45,753 nt of DNA from Phycisphaerales bacterium. Its GTDB lineage: Bacteria > Planctomycetota > Phycisphaerae > UBA1845. The DNA is taken from contig CP070691.1 in assembly GCA_020353195.1 (NCBI GenBank), positions 3,329,199 through 3,374,951 on the forward strand. The letters are read 5' to 3'. This document shows, piece after piece, positions 17,041 through 26,753 of the stretch (positions are counted from its first letter, which is position 1; the number at the start of each line of letters is the position of its first letter). The notes under the pieces are model-generated. The model ran no database searches, was not told the origin of the DNA, and saw only the letters and a program-made list of their open reading frames with translations. Position numbers and translations under genes: made by a program.

Positions 17041-18636
17041 TTATTCCTCTTCGAGAGCGAAGTCTTCCGGGTGCATGCGTTCTTCGGTTTCGGCCCGGAC
17101 GCGTTTTTCCTGGGCGTCGGCGCGGCGCGCGACGACCATCCGGACCGTGATATTGGCAGCCAGCGCAGCCAAGATCCCCACTACGCCAAGGTGGTAGATG
17201 CCGCGACAGACGAGCCCGGAGGCCACGGCGGCGATCACGGCGGCGGCGAACCAGCTAAAGACGACCCAGATGGCCCGACCGAGCTTGAGGGCGGCATCTC
17301 CTCGCTGGAAGATTCGGTCCGCCATTCCGGTGGCGACGACGGCGGCGAAAGCGACGTAGGTCGTGGAGACCGGCAGCTCCAACCCGCTGGCGGTGGCGAT
17401 CACCGAAGCGGAAACCGACATGATCACGCATGCTCGTAACGTATCATAATGAGTGGTCTTGCCACGTTCGGTCCGAACTGCCCGCGGCGCGAGGGCTGGG
17501 CCTCTGCCGCGGAGTTTGAGGACGGCGTGGCCTAATACGATGCACCAGTTGGGCGCCCAGAGTTTCACGTGGTCGCCCATGCTACCCATCCGCACCTCAG
17601 CCTTCGTGACCCGTTCAGCGTTTTTCGTGCGCATGCCGACGACGAGCAGCAAGCCGCACGCGAAGAGTCCCCAAATGGGGATGGGGACACGCGTCGCTAC
17701 CGCCACCCCAGCATCCCGGTGTTCGTAGAGGTTGAAAATCGCCAGTGCCGGCGACGCACAGTTGGCCAGGTCGTTCTGCCCGAACGCGAACGCCATGCAG
17801 AGCATGCCGATGATCGCCAGAATGGGAAACAGCCACTTGGCGGCCTTTTTTCGATAGATCACCAGCATGGCTTGGATGAGGATGGCGAAGACGGCCCATA
17901 CCACAAGCACGACGATCATATCGCCGTATTTGGCCACCACTGTTTCGTTGAATCGACGGACAAAATCTACACTCGCCATGCCTCTAAGGAGCATAAAGTA
18001 ACAGAGGCCGGCGGCCATGCCGCCACCGGCCCATGCGCCGTGTAACAGCAACGTGGGCAGATGCTGTGTTCGCTCGCGAATGGCCCCGCGCACAGCCCGT
18101 TGAACAAGGAAAGCGGCGATTCCGGTCAGAAAAATCGAGCAGACGATCCCACTAATCACTGTTGTCGAGTTCGCCCAGTTGATCACCTCAAAGAAATTCA
18201 TGGAAAACGCCGCCCCCAACAGGGAGAAAACGACGGTGGCCGTCGTGCTGACCGGCATGCCAAACGCCGAGTAGGCATATAGCAGTACCGTGTTTACGAT
18301 GTAGACGGCGATGTAGACGGTCAGAGCCTGAGTTGGGTCGAGTTGGCCGGGGTGGAAAATACCCTTGCGAACGGTTTCCACGACCCCGGACGAAACCACG
18401 GCGCCAAGGACGACACCGATTCCCGCGACGCGAACCGCCCACCTTCGGGTCAAAACACGGGCGCCGAAAACGGCGTTCACTAGATTGGCTGCGTCGTTCC
18501 GCCCCACCTCAACCGTGTTCACGACAAGCATGACTGCAGCCAGACCTACCACCAAGTAGAGGAAGAGGTCTGACGGAGATTCGCTCGACTGAGCGAGAAT
18601 AAGTCCGGCCGCGCTGAACGAAAACACGTCAAGCAT
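17041..18636 (-). CDS. PiT family inorganic phosphate transporter
   Basis: Takes up phosphate (probably as metal-phosphate) with a proton or sodium ion through the inner membrane. 531 residues with about eleven hydrophobic segments. Both halves carry the family signature: VGRNDAANLVNA near residue 45 and GQNDLANCASPA near residue 300. A hydrophilic loop in the second half separates the two repeats. The start is taken as the ATG at 18636, preceded by AGGGGAAAGG; a TTG seven codons upstream is less likely. The DUF47 gene 196 bases upstream in the same direction is the usual partner of PiT transporters. Confidence 0.94.
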   Translation of the reverse strand: MLDVFSFSAAGLILAQSSESPSDLFLYLVVGLAAVMLVVNTVEVGRNDAANLVNAVFGARVLTRRWAVRVAGIGVVLGAVVSSGVVETVRKGIFHPGQLDPTQALTVYIAVYIVNTVLLYAYSAFGMPVSTTATVVFSLLGAAFSMNFFEVINWANSTTVISGIVCSIFLTGIAAFLVQRAVRGAIRERTQHLPTLLLHGAWAGGGMAAGLCYFMLLRGMASVDFVRRFNETVVAKYGDMIVVLVVWAVFAILIQAMLVIYRKKAAKWLFPILAIIGMLCMAFAFGQNDLANCASPALAIFNLYEHRDAGVAVATRVPIPIWGLFACGLLLVVGMRTKNAERVTKAEVRMGSMGDHVKLWAPNWCIVLGHAVLKLRGRGPALAPRAVRTERGKTTHYDTLRACVIMSVSASVIATASGLELPVSTTYVAFAAVVATGMADRIFQRGDAALKLGRAIWVVFSWFAAAVIAAVASGLVCRGIYHLGVVGILAALAANITVRMVVARRADAQEKRVRAETEERMHPEDFALEEE

Positions 18637-18832
18637 CGCAGGCCTTTCCCCTGGCAACTCCTACAACACATGCACACTTGGAAGCCGCGCGCGCAGGCGT
18701 GAGAACCTCTTTCGTCATGGGGCGGGGCGGTTGAAGGAATGGCGATGGCAAGCTGTCTCCCCGTGTCATCCCCGGCGATTGTGCCGGTGCTTTGTCGCCC
18801 GCCCCTGGGGGGGCAACATGCTGCGACGCAAC

Positions 18833-19507
18833 TCAGTGAGACGTCAGCATGCGGCGGATTCGATCGGCGGTTTTTTCAGCGGCGTTGGCCAGCGTGCCCA
18901 TCTCCCCGAATGTCTTGAACCACAGCAGGATGTCAGTCGCTTTTAACTCGTCGTCCAAGGCGAAAAGTGCCTGGGCAAGCTTGTACTGCTCGCGATCCGC
19001 CTTCCACTCTCCCTTTTCGACCGCCGCCACCATGTCGCACGCCTGGCTGACCTCGCGGGCGGCGAAGCCGCTTTCCACGACCGTCTTAAGGTACTCGCTG
19101 ACGGCATAGGCCTTGCGGCATACGTCCAGCACCTTGGCCACATAGACAAACGCGTCGTCCTGGATGGCGAGGGGGAGCGTCAGCTTCTTGATGGTCAAGA
19201 GGAAGGCGACGTCCTCGACCGAGTCGGCCATGTCGTCCTGCAGCTTCAGGTAACCCAGCATGTCTCCGCGGTACACCGGCAGGAAGAAGGTCTTGGGGAT
19301 CGTCTGGCGAATCTCGTCCTTGATGAGGTCGGCCTGGTGCTCGGTCTTGAAGACCTCTTTGGTCAAGGACTCCAGCCTGTCATGGTCTCCGTCGCGGACG
19401 GCCTCGAACATCGGCTGGACGTGGTCGACGCATTCCATCACCTTGGCCATGTGCTCGCGCAGGGGCTCAAATGGCGACACCCGAAACAACTCGATGAACC
19501 TGGACAT
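18833..19507 (-). CDS. DUF47 (PhoU-like) phosphate transport regulator
   Basis: 224 residues, nearly all helical, matching the DUF47/TIGR00153 family related to PhoU. Typical segments are FEAVRDGDHDRLESLTKEVFKTEHQADLIKDEIR, split over residues 38-75, and FFLPVYRGDMLGYLKLQDDMADS around residue 80, with the acidic residues that bind metals in PhoU-like proteins. It is thought to control or assist the adjacent PiT permease from the cytoplasmic side. The ATG at 19507 has AAGGAG just upstream; an in-frame start eight codons earlier is less likely. No Pho box was recognised upstream. Confidence 0.92.
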   Translation of the reverse strand: MSRFIELFRVSPFEPLREHMAKVMECVDHVQPMFEAVRDGDHDRLESLTKEVFKTEHQADLIKDEIRQTIPKTFFLPVYRGDMLGYLKLQDDMADSVEDVAFLLTIKKLTLPLAIQDDAFVYVAKVLDVCRKAYAVSEYLKTVVESGFAAREVSQACDMVAAVEKGEWKADREQYKLAQALFALDDELKATDILLWFKTFGEMGTLANAAEKTADRIRRMLTSH

Positions 19508-19746
19508 CCCGTTCTCCTTGGCGTTCGCCACGCATTATAGCCGCCCGCACGCACGTGCAAGCAGGTGTTTTGCGGCCGGTCGGACAGTTCGGCCGGGGAG
19601 GCGGGGCTCCTGCTTCGCCCGCACGATCGGCGCGTGAGCGTCCGGGGCGTGAAGGCTCTTTGGCAAGCCGGTGCCGGCCCGCTATACTGCCCAGATTCAC
19701 GGTTCGCGTTCCGGTGCGGGGGGCCAAGTGAGCCTCGCTGACGACT

Positions 19747-21150
19747 ATGTTTGAGTTCAAATGGCAGCTTCCGGGCACCCCTCGGAAAGAGGTGGCGCTG
19801 CACATCCGCAGCCGGTTGGGCTGGTTCGGCCGAAAAGTCGTGATGTTGAACGGCCGGACCATTGCGCGGCGTGGCCGGTTTGAGGGAATCTACGCGCGGT
19901 TCCGGGATCCGGACGGTGGTCGCCGGCTGGAGATGGGGATGGCGCGAATCGAGGATTCGCCGGTCTGGCGGCCCGTGCTGACGTGCGACGGCGTCGAGCT
20001 GGCCGAGATCACCGGGGCAGCGCCCCCTCGGCTGGTCGAACGGCCGAGATTGCTGGCCATCGTTACCGGCTTGACGTACCTGGTCATGTTGATGGCGGCG
20101 GTGATGCTCTTGTCGATCGTCAAGATCCTGGATGCGATGTACCTTCCGCAGGACGATCGGCGGGTCGTGCTAACGGTCGTCGATCCTGGCATCGAACCGG
20201 GCGTTCTGGTCATCGAGCCACCGCGGTTGAATCCGGCCATTACGGGGCAGGACTATGCGGCCGAGCTGACGGCGACCGGTGGCAGCCCGCCGTACGAATG
20301 GGCGCCTGTGCGCAGGGGTTGGCCCCGTCAGTGGTCTCTTGATCCGCGGTCCGGCGAGTTGACGGTGACGCCGAGGCACGTCGGAGACCGCATGGGCACG
20401 GTCCGCGTAACCGACTCGGTCGGGCAGACGGCGGAGTGCCCGATTGTCATTGTGGTTCAGTCGCAGGAGCCGGTTGCGAGCAACTGGCCGACGATAGAAA
20501 CGATGCACCTGCCGTCGGCAACGGTCGGCGGACCTTATTCGTTTGACCCGGACGTGGTCGGCGGGGTGCCGCCTCTGACCTGGAAGGTCGTGGGCAAGCG
20601 GAAGCTGCCGACGGGCTTGTCCATCGATGAGGGAACGGGAAGGATCGAGGGGACGCCCGGCCCCGTCCGGCGCTTTCGTCTCGGTCTGGGTCACGAATCC
20701 GAGCTGGACGCGGGGCGCATCTCGGGCGCGCTTCGTTTGCAGTTCGAGGGGCGTGATGTCGTTCTCACGCGTCATGCCGTCATTTCCGTGGACAAACCTC
20801 ACAGCCGCTGGCGTATCGCTGACGGTGAGCGGAGATTCGTGATCGCGAAGGAGGGCAACGAGCTCAGCGTGTACGCGAGTGGCGGACACTATCCGGTGAT
20901 TCTGAAAGTCAGTGACTGCAGTTACGACCATTGGGACGACATCCGCCCCTGGCTGATTCCGTTCCTGGTGACGTCCGTTTGCCTGTTGGGTTACTGGAAC
21001 ATGCGCAAGTGGGGAGTGTATCTCTACGGCCCGTTGATTCTGTTGCAGTGCGTCGCGGCGGCGAGCGGGGTTTCGATTGCGGTCTCCGCATTGGGCCTCC
21101 AGGCGATCGTCTGGATCACGGGCGCGGTCCATGTCCGGAAGATGTTCTAG
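19747..21150 (+). CDS. Membrane protein with two Ig-like (He_PIG) domains
   Basis: 467 residues, family not recognised as a whole. The first 95 residues are soluble. A membrane helix follows (about residues 99-124, LLAIVTGLTYLVMLMAAVMLLSIV). Then come two beta-rich segments with the putative Ig pattern: AELTATGGSPPYEWAP with LDPRSGELTVTP, and SATVGGPYSFDPDVVGGVPPLTW with LSIDEGTGRIEGTPG. Three more hydrophobic segments close the protein (about residues 400-460). The two Ig-like domains are therefore outside the cytoplasm between membrane anchors, probably for binding or adhesion. It is followed 55 bases later by a transporter gene, which may share its transcript. Confidence 0.75.
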   Translation: MFEFKWQLPGTPRKEVALHIRSRLGWFGRKVVMLNGRTIARRGRFEGIYARFRDPDGGRRLEMGMARIEDSPVWRPVLTCDGVELAEITGAAPPRLVERPRLLAIVTGLTYLVMLMAAVMLLSIVKILDAMYLPQDDRRVVLTVVDPGIEPGVLVIEPPRLNPAITGQDYAAELTATGGSPPYEWAPVRRGWPRQWSLDPRSGELTVTPRHVGDRMGTVRVTDSVGQTAECPIVIVVQSQEPVASNWPTIETMHLPSATVGGPYSFDPDVVGGVPPLTWKVVGKRKLPTGLSIDEGTGRIEGTPGPVRRFRLGLGHESELDAGRISGALRLQFEGRDVVLTRHAVISVDKPHSRWRIADGERRFVIAKEGNELSVYASGGHYPVILKVSDCSYDHWDDIRPWLIPFLVTSVCLLGYWNMRKWGVYLYGPLILLQCVAAASGVSIAVSALGLQAIVWITGAVHVRKMF

Positions 21151-21205
21151 CCCGTACGGTACGATGCGCACCTGAACGAAGGACGAAGATCGGACGCCCG
21201 CAGAG

Positions 21206-22621
21206 ATGAGGGACACGGCATCAAACAAGTCAACGTCCGGCGGCTCCGGGGCCGTTGTGCATCCTCCCGGGTTTCGTGCCCGGCGGGGCATCAACTGGTT
21301 CCTTCTGGGCCTGCAATATGCTTCCTATTACACGTGTCGCTACAACATCGGTATCGCCGCGACGCGGATCATGGACCAGTTCGGGCTCAGCAACACGGAA
21401 TACGGCTGGATCAACTCGGCCCGCCACTGGTGCTATGCGATCGGTCAGTTCGTCAACGGGCTCATCACCGACAGGTTGGGCGGCAAGCAGGCGATGGCGA
21501 TTGGGGCGCTGCTGACCATCGCCTTGAACGTGGCGTTCGGGATGGCGTCGTATGCGGGAGCGGGTAGTGCGCTGCTGCTGTTCATCGTGATCCGCGGTTC
21601 GGATGGTTACGCGCAGGCGTTCGGCGCGCCGGGGATGATCAAGGTCAACACGGCCTGGTTTCCGCGATCGGAGCGGGGTCGTTTTGCCGGTGTCTTCGGT
21701 TTGATGATCCAACTCGGGCAGATCAGCATCAACACGCTGGGGCCGCTGCTTCTGGCGGGTTGCTCGATTCCGTTGCTGGTCGTGACGCTCGACATTCCGG
21801 CTCTGCACTGGCGATGGCTGTTCTGGATCCCTCCGTGCATTGTCGCCGTCGTCGTGGTGTTGATGGTCCTGATCGTCCGGAACAATCCCGAGGAGGCCGG
21901 TTACACCGTTCAACACGCCGAGAACGAGGAGCACGTCGATCGCGACCATGAGGAGAGGATTCCCCTGGGTGTGGTTTTCCGGACGATCGCCCGGAAGAAG
22001 ATGGTGTGGATAACCGCGGGCGCCTATTTCTGTACGGGGGTGGTGCGGACCGCGCAGTTCGACTGGTTCTGGGTGTACTTCGATCGTGAGTGGGGGCTGG
22101 ACAGTGCCAGCTCTGCCCTGGTGATCATAACCGGCGCGTTACTGCCGATCACCGCTTTTGTCGGATCGATCAGCTCCGGGTTCATCTCCGACCTGTTGTT
22201 CAAGGGCAAGCGTGCGCCGGTGGCCGTTGGCTTATACGGCCTGGAGAGCGCCGTGATCCTTGCCTGCGCCTTGTTGCTCGGGTCCCCGTCAATCGCCAGC
22301 GCGCCGTTGGCGGCGTTATTCATGCTTCTGATATCTCTCACCTGCAACTCGACGCATTCGATTCTCGGAACGGCGGCGGCCATGGATCTGGGCGGGCGAA
22401 AGATGGCGGGGTTCGCATCCGGTATTATCGATTCGTTTCAGTACATCGGTGCCGGGTTCGCCGGCGTCGGGCTGGGCAAGCTGATCGACTGGGCGGTGGC
22501 GAACACCTCCTACGGCTGGAACGCCTGGTTCTACTTCATGCTGCCGTTCAGCGTGGCGGGGATGGTGTTGATGGCGTTCGTGTGGCTCCGAACACGCGGG
22601 CGGGCCGTCGTGGCGGGATGA
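21206..22621 (+). CDS. MFS transporter, organophosphate:phosphate antiporter (OPA) type
   Basis: 471 residues with about twelve membrane helices. The first helices carry the OPA subfamily look, with YYTCRYNIGIAATRIMDQFGLSNTEYG split around residues 37-65, close to GlpT/UhpT-type proteins that swap sugar phosphates or glycerol-3-phosphate for phosphate. The loop NGLITDRLGGKQAM is the usual MFS helix 2-3 motif. A central hydrophilic loop (HAENEEHVDRDHEER) separates the two halves. The substrate cannot be told from sequence. A phosphate-uptake pair lies nearby but in the other direction. Confidence 0.85.
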   Translation: MRDTASNKSTSGGSGAVVHPPGFRARRGINWFLLGLQYASYYTCRYNIGIAATRIMDQFGLSNTEYGWINSARHWCYAIGQFVNGLITDRLGGKQAMAIGALLTIALNVAFGMASYAGAGSALLLFIVIRGSDGYAQAFGAPGMIKVNTAWFPRSERGRFAGVFGLMIQLGQISINTLGPLLLAGCSIPLLVVTLDIPALHWRWLFWIPPCIVAVVVVLMVLIVRNNPEEAGYTVQHAENEEHVDRDHEERIPLGVVFRTIARKKMVWITAGAYFCTGVVRTAQFDWFWVYFDREWGLDSASSALVIITGALLPITAFVGSISSGFISDLLFKGKRAPVAVGLYGLESAVILACALLLGSPSIASAPLAALFMLLISLTCNSTHSILGTAAAMDLGGRKMAGFASGIIDSFQYIGAGFAGVGLGKLIDWAVANTSYGWNAWFYFMLPFSVAGMVLMAFVWLRTRGRAVVAG

Positions 22622-22847
22622 ACCGGTCACGAATCGCGTTGTTGGGGATATTCCCGCCGCGGGGGCGCAACGTCTAGTCATGCAGCGCCGCTGTCAGCTT
22701 ACGCGGGTGCCATTCTCGTGCCGGTGTGAGCATGTGCCCGGCCACCCGCCATGCCCGACCGTGGCGCACAAGCCGCTTGTGGCACCGGGCTGCGCGGGAA
22801 GCGTCCAGCGCATTTCGTTGCCGTTGGCAACCCGTTCGGGCTGGTTC

Positions 22848-23192
22848 TCAGAAATCGAACGTCAGTTCGATGCCGACCTTGAACGCGCCGACGGTTTTGG
22901 TGCAGTGGGCAACGCGGGCGGGTACCCAGGAGTCGTTGCTGTCCCGGCGAACTCGAACACGTGCGCCTTCGCCGAGGTGGCGTCGGCAGGTCAAGCCGAT
23001 TCCATCCTTGCTGATATCCCGGCTGTACACGTAGAAGATCTTGTCATCAACCAAGAGCTCCATCGGTCGTTTCCAGGCGTGCCGAGGATTCGCCCGTTTC
23101 GTGACATCCTGATCTTCATCGCCGAAGAACTTCGCCTCTTCCAGCCAGTTGAGGATGGTTTCCTGGGCCTGCGCCGTATCCGTGTCAGGCAT
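22848..23192 (-). CDS. PilZ domain protein
   Basis: 114 residues. After a short helical lead the PilZ signature appears: NPRHAWKRP (the RxxxR arginines) near residue 38 and SRDISKDGIGLTC (the D/NxSxxG part) near residue 58, ending with GAFKVGIELTFDF. PilZ domains bind cyclic di-GMP and switch motility, adhesion or exopolysaccharide. The ATG at 23192 is preceded by AAAGAGGTG, better than upstream in-frame starts. The first 60 residues after the signature resemble the N-terminal PilZ domain of the kinase starting at 27072 (DISKDGIG against NISGGGIG; WVPARVAHC against WLPAHVTHC), so the two may be related by duplication. Confidence 0.85.
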   Translation of the reverse strand: MPDTDTAQAQETILNWLEEAKFFGDEDQDVTKRANPRHAWKRPMELLVDDKIFYVYSRDISKDGIGLTCRRHLGEGARVRVRRDSNDSWVPARVAHCTKTVGAFKVGIELTFDF

Positions 23193-23791
23193 ACAACACC
23201 TCTTTGAAACACACCGCCGCCACCTGTGTTTACTGATCGGAACGTCGAGGGCGACCCTGAACATGAGGCGGGTTCATTGATGATTCGATAATACGAGTGA
23301 TGCTCCGCGCGGCGGCGTCACGAAGGGTCTTTTGTCGCCCATAACCCGATCGGCGCCGATCCACTGCTCATGCGCGGGCGCACCGGCCCTGCGCTGCGCG
23401 GGCGGTGACGGCATTTGTTCTCGGACCTGTATCGGGCTATGGGAACCGGCTGAGCATGATGACGCCGGTTGCGCGGACCCGTACGAAGAAAAGATAGAGA
23501 AAACGTAGGGCCTGGTTTGCTTTCCGTGTGTGCGTATTTCAACTTGAAGCGTGAATGCGGTGATGTTGGTGAAGCCGACGGACACGAGAGCTTCCCGCGG
23601 CACGAGGGCTTCTGGTTTCACCAATAGCTGAGGCGTCGTAACGGGGTGCTACGACGGTCTAGCGTTCCGGAGGGGAAAGAGGCTTTTTTTGCGCCCGCCG
23701 GCTGAGACGCGCGCATGGCGGTGGTGGCCGCTGCGAGTGGGTGGGAACGCCGGGGTGTGCCGGACTCCGTGTCCGGCAAGGGGGGACAGAT
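23193..23791. other. Intergenic region upstream of the metalloprotease gene
   Basis: About 600 bases without a convincing gene; the flanking genes are divergent. A GCCGGAC/GTCCGGC hairpin (23759-23777, five-base loop) lies directly before the likely ribosome binding site of the metalloprotease and could affect its translation. AGCGTTCCGGAGGGGAAAG is followed by a T run (23689-23695), but without a matching hairpin. No riboswitch was recognised. Confidence 0.45.
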
Positions 23792-25150
23792 ATGGGCTCC
23801 AGGGTGGTTCCATGCGCGGCATGGGGATGGTGGATCGGGTTCATTGCGTGCACGTTGTTCGTTGCGGCCGGCTGCTCCACGGTGGGCAGCGGGCCGCAGT
23901 CGGCTGAGGCGGCTTCGCCGTCCGACTCCGAGACGTCCGACCTGAGCGGGGTCGACGACAACGACGACATGAACGTCGTCATCATGCCGCCGGCTGCGAA
24001 CGGAGACATGCCGACGTCGGGGCCGTTTGCCGACGCTGCCTTTTTCTCTCTGAACGACTCGCAGGTTACGATCGAGGGGACGATTTCCGATCCATCCGAC
24101 GTTGACATTTACGACATCGGTCCGGTGTCCGCGGGCGACCAGATCGTCATCGATGTGCAAGCGCAATCCGATCTCGACGCGGCGGCCGCCGTCTTCGATG
24201 CCAACGAGAACCTGGTTTACGCGAACGACGACCGGGCCTATTACGCAAAGCTGCTGGACCCGATGATCAGCGTCCAGATCCGGCATGACAGCGCCCACTG
24301 CTACGTCGCCATCGCGTCGAGCTTCAGCACCGGGACCCGCGGTGATTACGTTGTGAGCGTGACGCACGCCGCTGCGCCGGGCCCGGTCGAGGTCGACAAG
24401 CAGCATGTTTACCTCAATTTCGACGGGGCGGTGTCAGTGGTGATCGGGACCCGCCCGGCGGTTGACGTGCCTGCATTCGAGGGCAGCCTGATTGCCCCGG
24501 AATTCGAGGGCCAAACCGACGAGCTGATCGACCGGATCATGGAGCTGGTTCGCCAGGATTTCGCGGGAGTCAACGTGGAGTTCGTCTCGTCACGCGAAGG
24601 GGAGCGGCCGGTTGAGCCCCACAGCACGGTTCACTTCGGTGCGTACGATCAGGATTTGCTGGGGATTGCGGAGAACATTGACGAATACAACGAGCGCCTC
24701 GTGCAGCAAGCGGTCGTCTTCGTCGATACGTTCCGGGCGTTTCTGCCGCTCAGTCCGTCGGTGGATGAGATGGCCCAGGTGCTGGCCAACGTGGCGTCGC
24801 ACGAGACCGCCCACTTGCTCGGGCTGCAGCACACCAACGATCCACACAGCATCATGGATGTGACGGCGACCTTGCGGCAGATGATGGGGCCCCAATCGTT
24901 CTTGCGTGCTCCGCTGGACGAGTATGTCTTTCCGATCGGATATCAGGACGGGCCGCAGTTGCTGGTCGAGGCCGTCGGCGGCGATCTGGCCACGGCGAAG
25001 GCGGCGGCTGCCCAGCAGCTCAACCTTCGCGCCTTGTGGTATGACGAGGACACGGGTCCGGCAGCCCGGAAAATGCATTCCTTCAGCGCTTGCTTCTGCC
25101 CGGGTTGCGCAAAGGCCCGTGCGGCGCGGCAGGGGCGGTCCCCGTCTTGA
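23792..25150 (+). CDS. Lipoprotein zinc metalloprotease (matrixin-like) with PPC-type domain
   Basis: 452 residues. The signal peptide ends in the lipobox FVAAGC, so the protein is lipid-anchored outside the cytoplasm. Residues about 90-190 look like a bacterial pre-peptidase (PPC) beta domain (TIEGTISDPSDVDIYDI, then LDAAAAVFDANENLVYANDD). The catalytic part has the metzincin motif HETAHLLGLQH at residues 337-347 and the Met-turn SIMD eleven residues further on. The C-terminal tail (CFCPGC) has three closely spaced cysteines, unusual for this class. The ATG at 23792 has AGGGGGG seven bases upstream. Target protein unknown; the next genes also encode membrane or envelope hydrolases. Confidence 0.82.
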   Translation: MGSRVVPCAAWGWWIGFIACTLFVAAGCSTVGSGPQSAEAASPSDSETSDLSGVDDNDDMNVVIMPPAANGDMPTSGPFADAAFFSLNDSQVTIEGTISDPSDVDIYDIGPVSAGDQIVIDVQAQSDLDAAAAVFDANENLVYANDDRAYYAKLLDPMISVQIRHDSAHCYVAIASSFSTGTRGDYVVSVTHAAAPGPVEVDKQHVYLNFDGAVSVVIGTRPAVDVPAFEGSLIAPEFEGQTDELIDRIMELVRQDFAGVNVEFVSSREGERPVEPHSTVHFGAYDQDLLGIAENIDEYNERLVQQAVVFVDTFRAFLPLSPSVDEMAQVLANVASHETAHLLGLQHTNDPHSIMDVTATLRQMMGPQSFLRAPLDEYVFPIGYQDGPQLLVEAVGGDLATAKAAAAQQLNLRALWYDEDTGPAARKMHSFSACFCPGCAKARAARQGRSPS

Positions 25151-25255
25151 CGCAGGCGGTCGGCTTCGGGCATCATGTGCTCTTCGCGATGAGCCGCTTC
25201 CGGTGCTGAAAACGACCTGGGGGAGTTCAGCCCGGTCGATTCCCGAACGCGCACC

Positions 25256-26020
25256 ATGGCAACCGAATCACAATCCGGCGGCAACAATGCCAGTACGACA
25301 CCGCCGTCGGTTCGGACCCGGCTCGATCGGGCGGTGGCCCGGGCACCGGAGTTGCCCTACGCGGCCCCCTTCTTTGCGCTTCTTTTGCTGATGGCGATCG
25401 GCGGGAAGTTCGGTCAGGACTATCTGCCCTGGTCGTACGCTGTGCGGATGTTCGGCGCCCTGGCCGTGGCGCTGTTGTTCTGGAAACACCTTCCACCAAT
25501 GGGCAGGCCGCACCTGCCCTGGGCGATCTTCTTCGGGTTGCTCGTCGCTTTCGGGTGGGTCTGCATCCACAAGTGGTTCGCCGCCCACGACTGGTACCGG
25601 GCGACTCAGCTCCTGGAGAAGGACGCACTGCCCGGGGATTACTACAATCCCTACGAGCGCCTCGGCACGGGCGTTGCCTTGTGGCTGTTTCTGATCGTGC
25701 GTATCGGCGGGGCCTGTGTCATCGTGCCGATCGTTGAGGAGATTTTCTGGCGGGGATTCGTGCTTCGGATCTTTATCAGGTGGCACCGGTTCGAAACCGT
25801 TCCTCTCGGTACGTTCACCTGGCGATCGTTCATTCTCTGCTCGCTGTTGTCGGCTGCGGAACACCCGATGTGGGAGGTCGGGATTCTCTGCTGGGTGGCA
25901 TACAACCTACTGTTCTATTGGAAGAAGAGCCTGCTGTTTCTGATCGTAACGCATGGAGTCACGAACTTTGCCCTGTACACGTACGTCGTCGTTTTTGAAG
26001 ACTGGGTTTTCTGGTCGTAG
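25256..26020 (+). CDS. CPBP (CAAX protease-related) membrane metalloprotease
   Basis: 254 residues with about seven membrane helices. The family motifs are present: EEIFWRGF near residue 160 (EExxxR), HPMWE near residue 203, and THGVTNF near residue 237, which together bind the catalytic metal within the membrane. The overall form fits the CAAX prenyl protease-related proteins that accompany exosortase/PEP-CTERM sorting systems. No exosortase gene is in the window. The start at 25256 has no clear ribosome binding site. The gene sits between two other envelope hydrolases in the same direction, with a seven-base gap to the next. Confidence 0.82.
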   Translation: MATESQSGGNNASTTPPSVRTRLDRAVARAPELPYAAPFFALLLLMAIGGKFGQDYLPWSYAVRMFGALAVALLFWKHLPPMGRPHLPWAIFFGLLVAFGWVCIHKWFAAHDWYRATQLLEKDALPGDYYNPYERLGTGVALWLFLIVRIGGACVIVPIVEEIFWRGFVLRIFIRWHRFETVPLGTFTWRSFILCSLLSAAEHPMWEVGILCWVAYNLLFYWKKSLLFLIVTHGVTNFALYTYVVVFEDWVFWS

Positions 26021-26027
26021 ACAACGG

Positions 26028-26753
26028 ATGTCGACGGCAGATCAATCCTGCTTCATGTTTCTCCTTGCGGGCCGGCTGCCCCGTTACGGTCTTGGGGTCC
26101 TGGCTTGTCTGGACCTGCTGGCCGCAGCAATTGTCCTGCCCGCAGTCGCGGCGGGATGTTCGCAGGTCCGGCCTGAGGCAGGTCAGGCGGTCTGCGCCGA
26201 CGAGCCGCTGGTCGATTTGGCCGACGTTGCCCCGCGTATCGTGCTGGACCTCCGGTATGCGACGGCGGACAATTTTCTGAGGCAGAAGCTGTACCCGGTG
26301 GCTCGTTGCCTTCTTCGGGAGTCGGTCGCCGATCGCCTCAGGCGGGTGCAGGACGACCTGGAGGTTAAGGGGCTGGGGCTGAAGGTCTTCGACGGTTACC
26401 GCCCGCTGTCGGTGCAGCGCAGGATGTGGGGGGTTTTTCCCGACCCGAAATACGTGGCTGACCCGGCGAGGGGTTCGCGGCACAACCGCGGGGCGGCGGT
26501 CGACGTGACACTGGTCGACGCGAAGGGCAGGGAGCTTCCCATGCCGTCTGCCTTTGACGAGTTTTCCGAGCGCGCCCATCGGAACTATGCGGGCGGAACC
26601 GCGGAGCAGCGGCGCAACCGCCGGGTTCTCGAGGACGCCATGGAACGTCACGGGTTTTCGGGCTTGGACAGTGAATGGTGGCATTTCGACGCGCCGGGTT
26701 GGCAGCACTACACGATTCTCGATCAGCCTCTGGAGCGCGGCGTGTCGAGATGA
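26028..26753 (+). CDS. D-alanyl-D-alanine dipeptidase (VanX-like, M15D), lipoprotein
   Basis: 241 residues. The N-terminus is a hydrophobic signal ending in AVAAGC, so a lipid anchor is likely. The zinc peptidase motifs are complete: H152 and D159 in SRHNRGAAVDVTL, and E216 and H219 in SEWWHFD; the Arg of FDGYRPLSVQRRM is the usual substrate-stabilising residue. The family cleaves D-Ala-D-Ala, for glycopeptide resistance in VanX or for reuse of cell-wall peptides in DdpX. An exported lipoprotein copy with no van genes around fits peptidoglycan recycling better. ATG 26028 is preferred; 26055 would give a shorter signal. Confidence 0.88.
   Translation: MSTADQSCFMFLLAGRLPRYGLGVLACLDLLAAAIVLPAVAAGCSQVRPEAGQAVCADEPLVDLADVAPRIVLDLRYATADNFLRQKLYPVARCLLRESVADRLRRVQDDLEVKGLGLKVFDGYRPLSVQRRMWGVFPDPKYVADPARGSRHNRGAAVDVTLVDAKGRELPMPSAFDEFSERAHRNYAGGTAEQRRNRRVLEDAMERHGFSGLDSEWWHFDAPGWQHYTILDQPLERGVSR

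Noticed and set aside
17561..17576. AGTTTCACGTGG resembling a third parS
   Set aside because: Only one half of the palindrome is present and it lies inside the phosphate transporter gene.
22005..22013. TGTGGATAA, a perfect DnaA box on one strand
   Set aside because: Single copy within the MFS transporter coding sequence, with no further boxes or AT-rich unwinding element nearby, so most likely chance.
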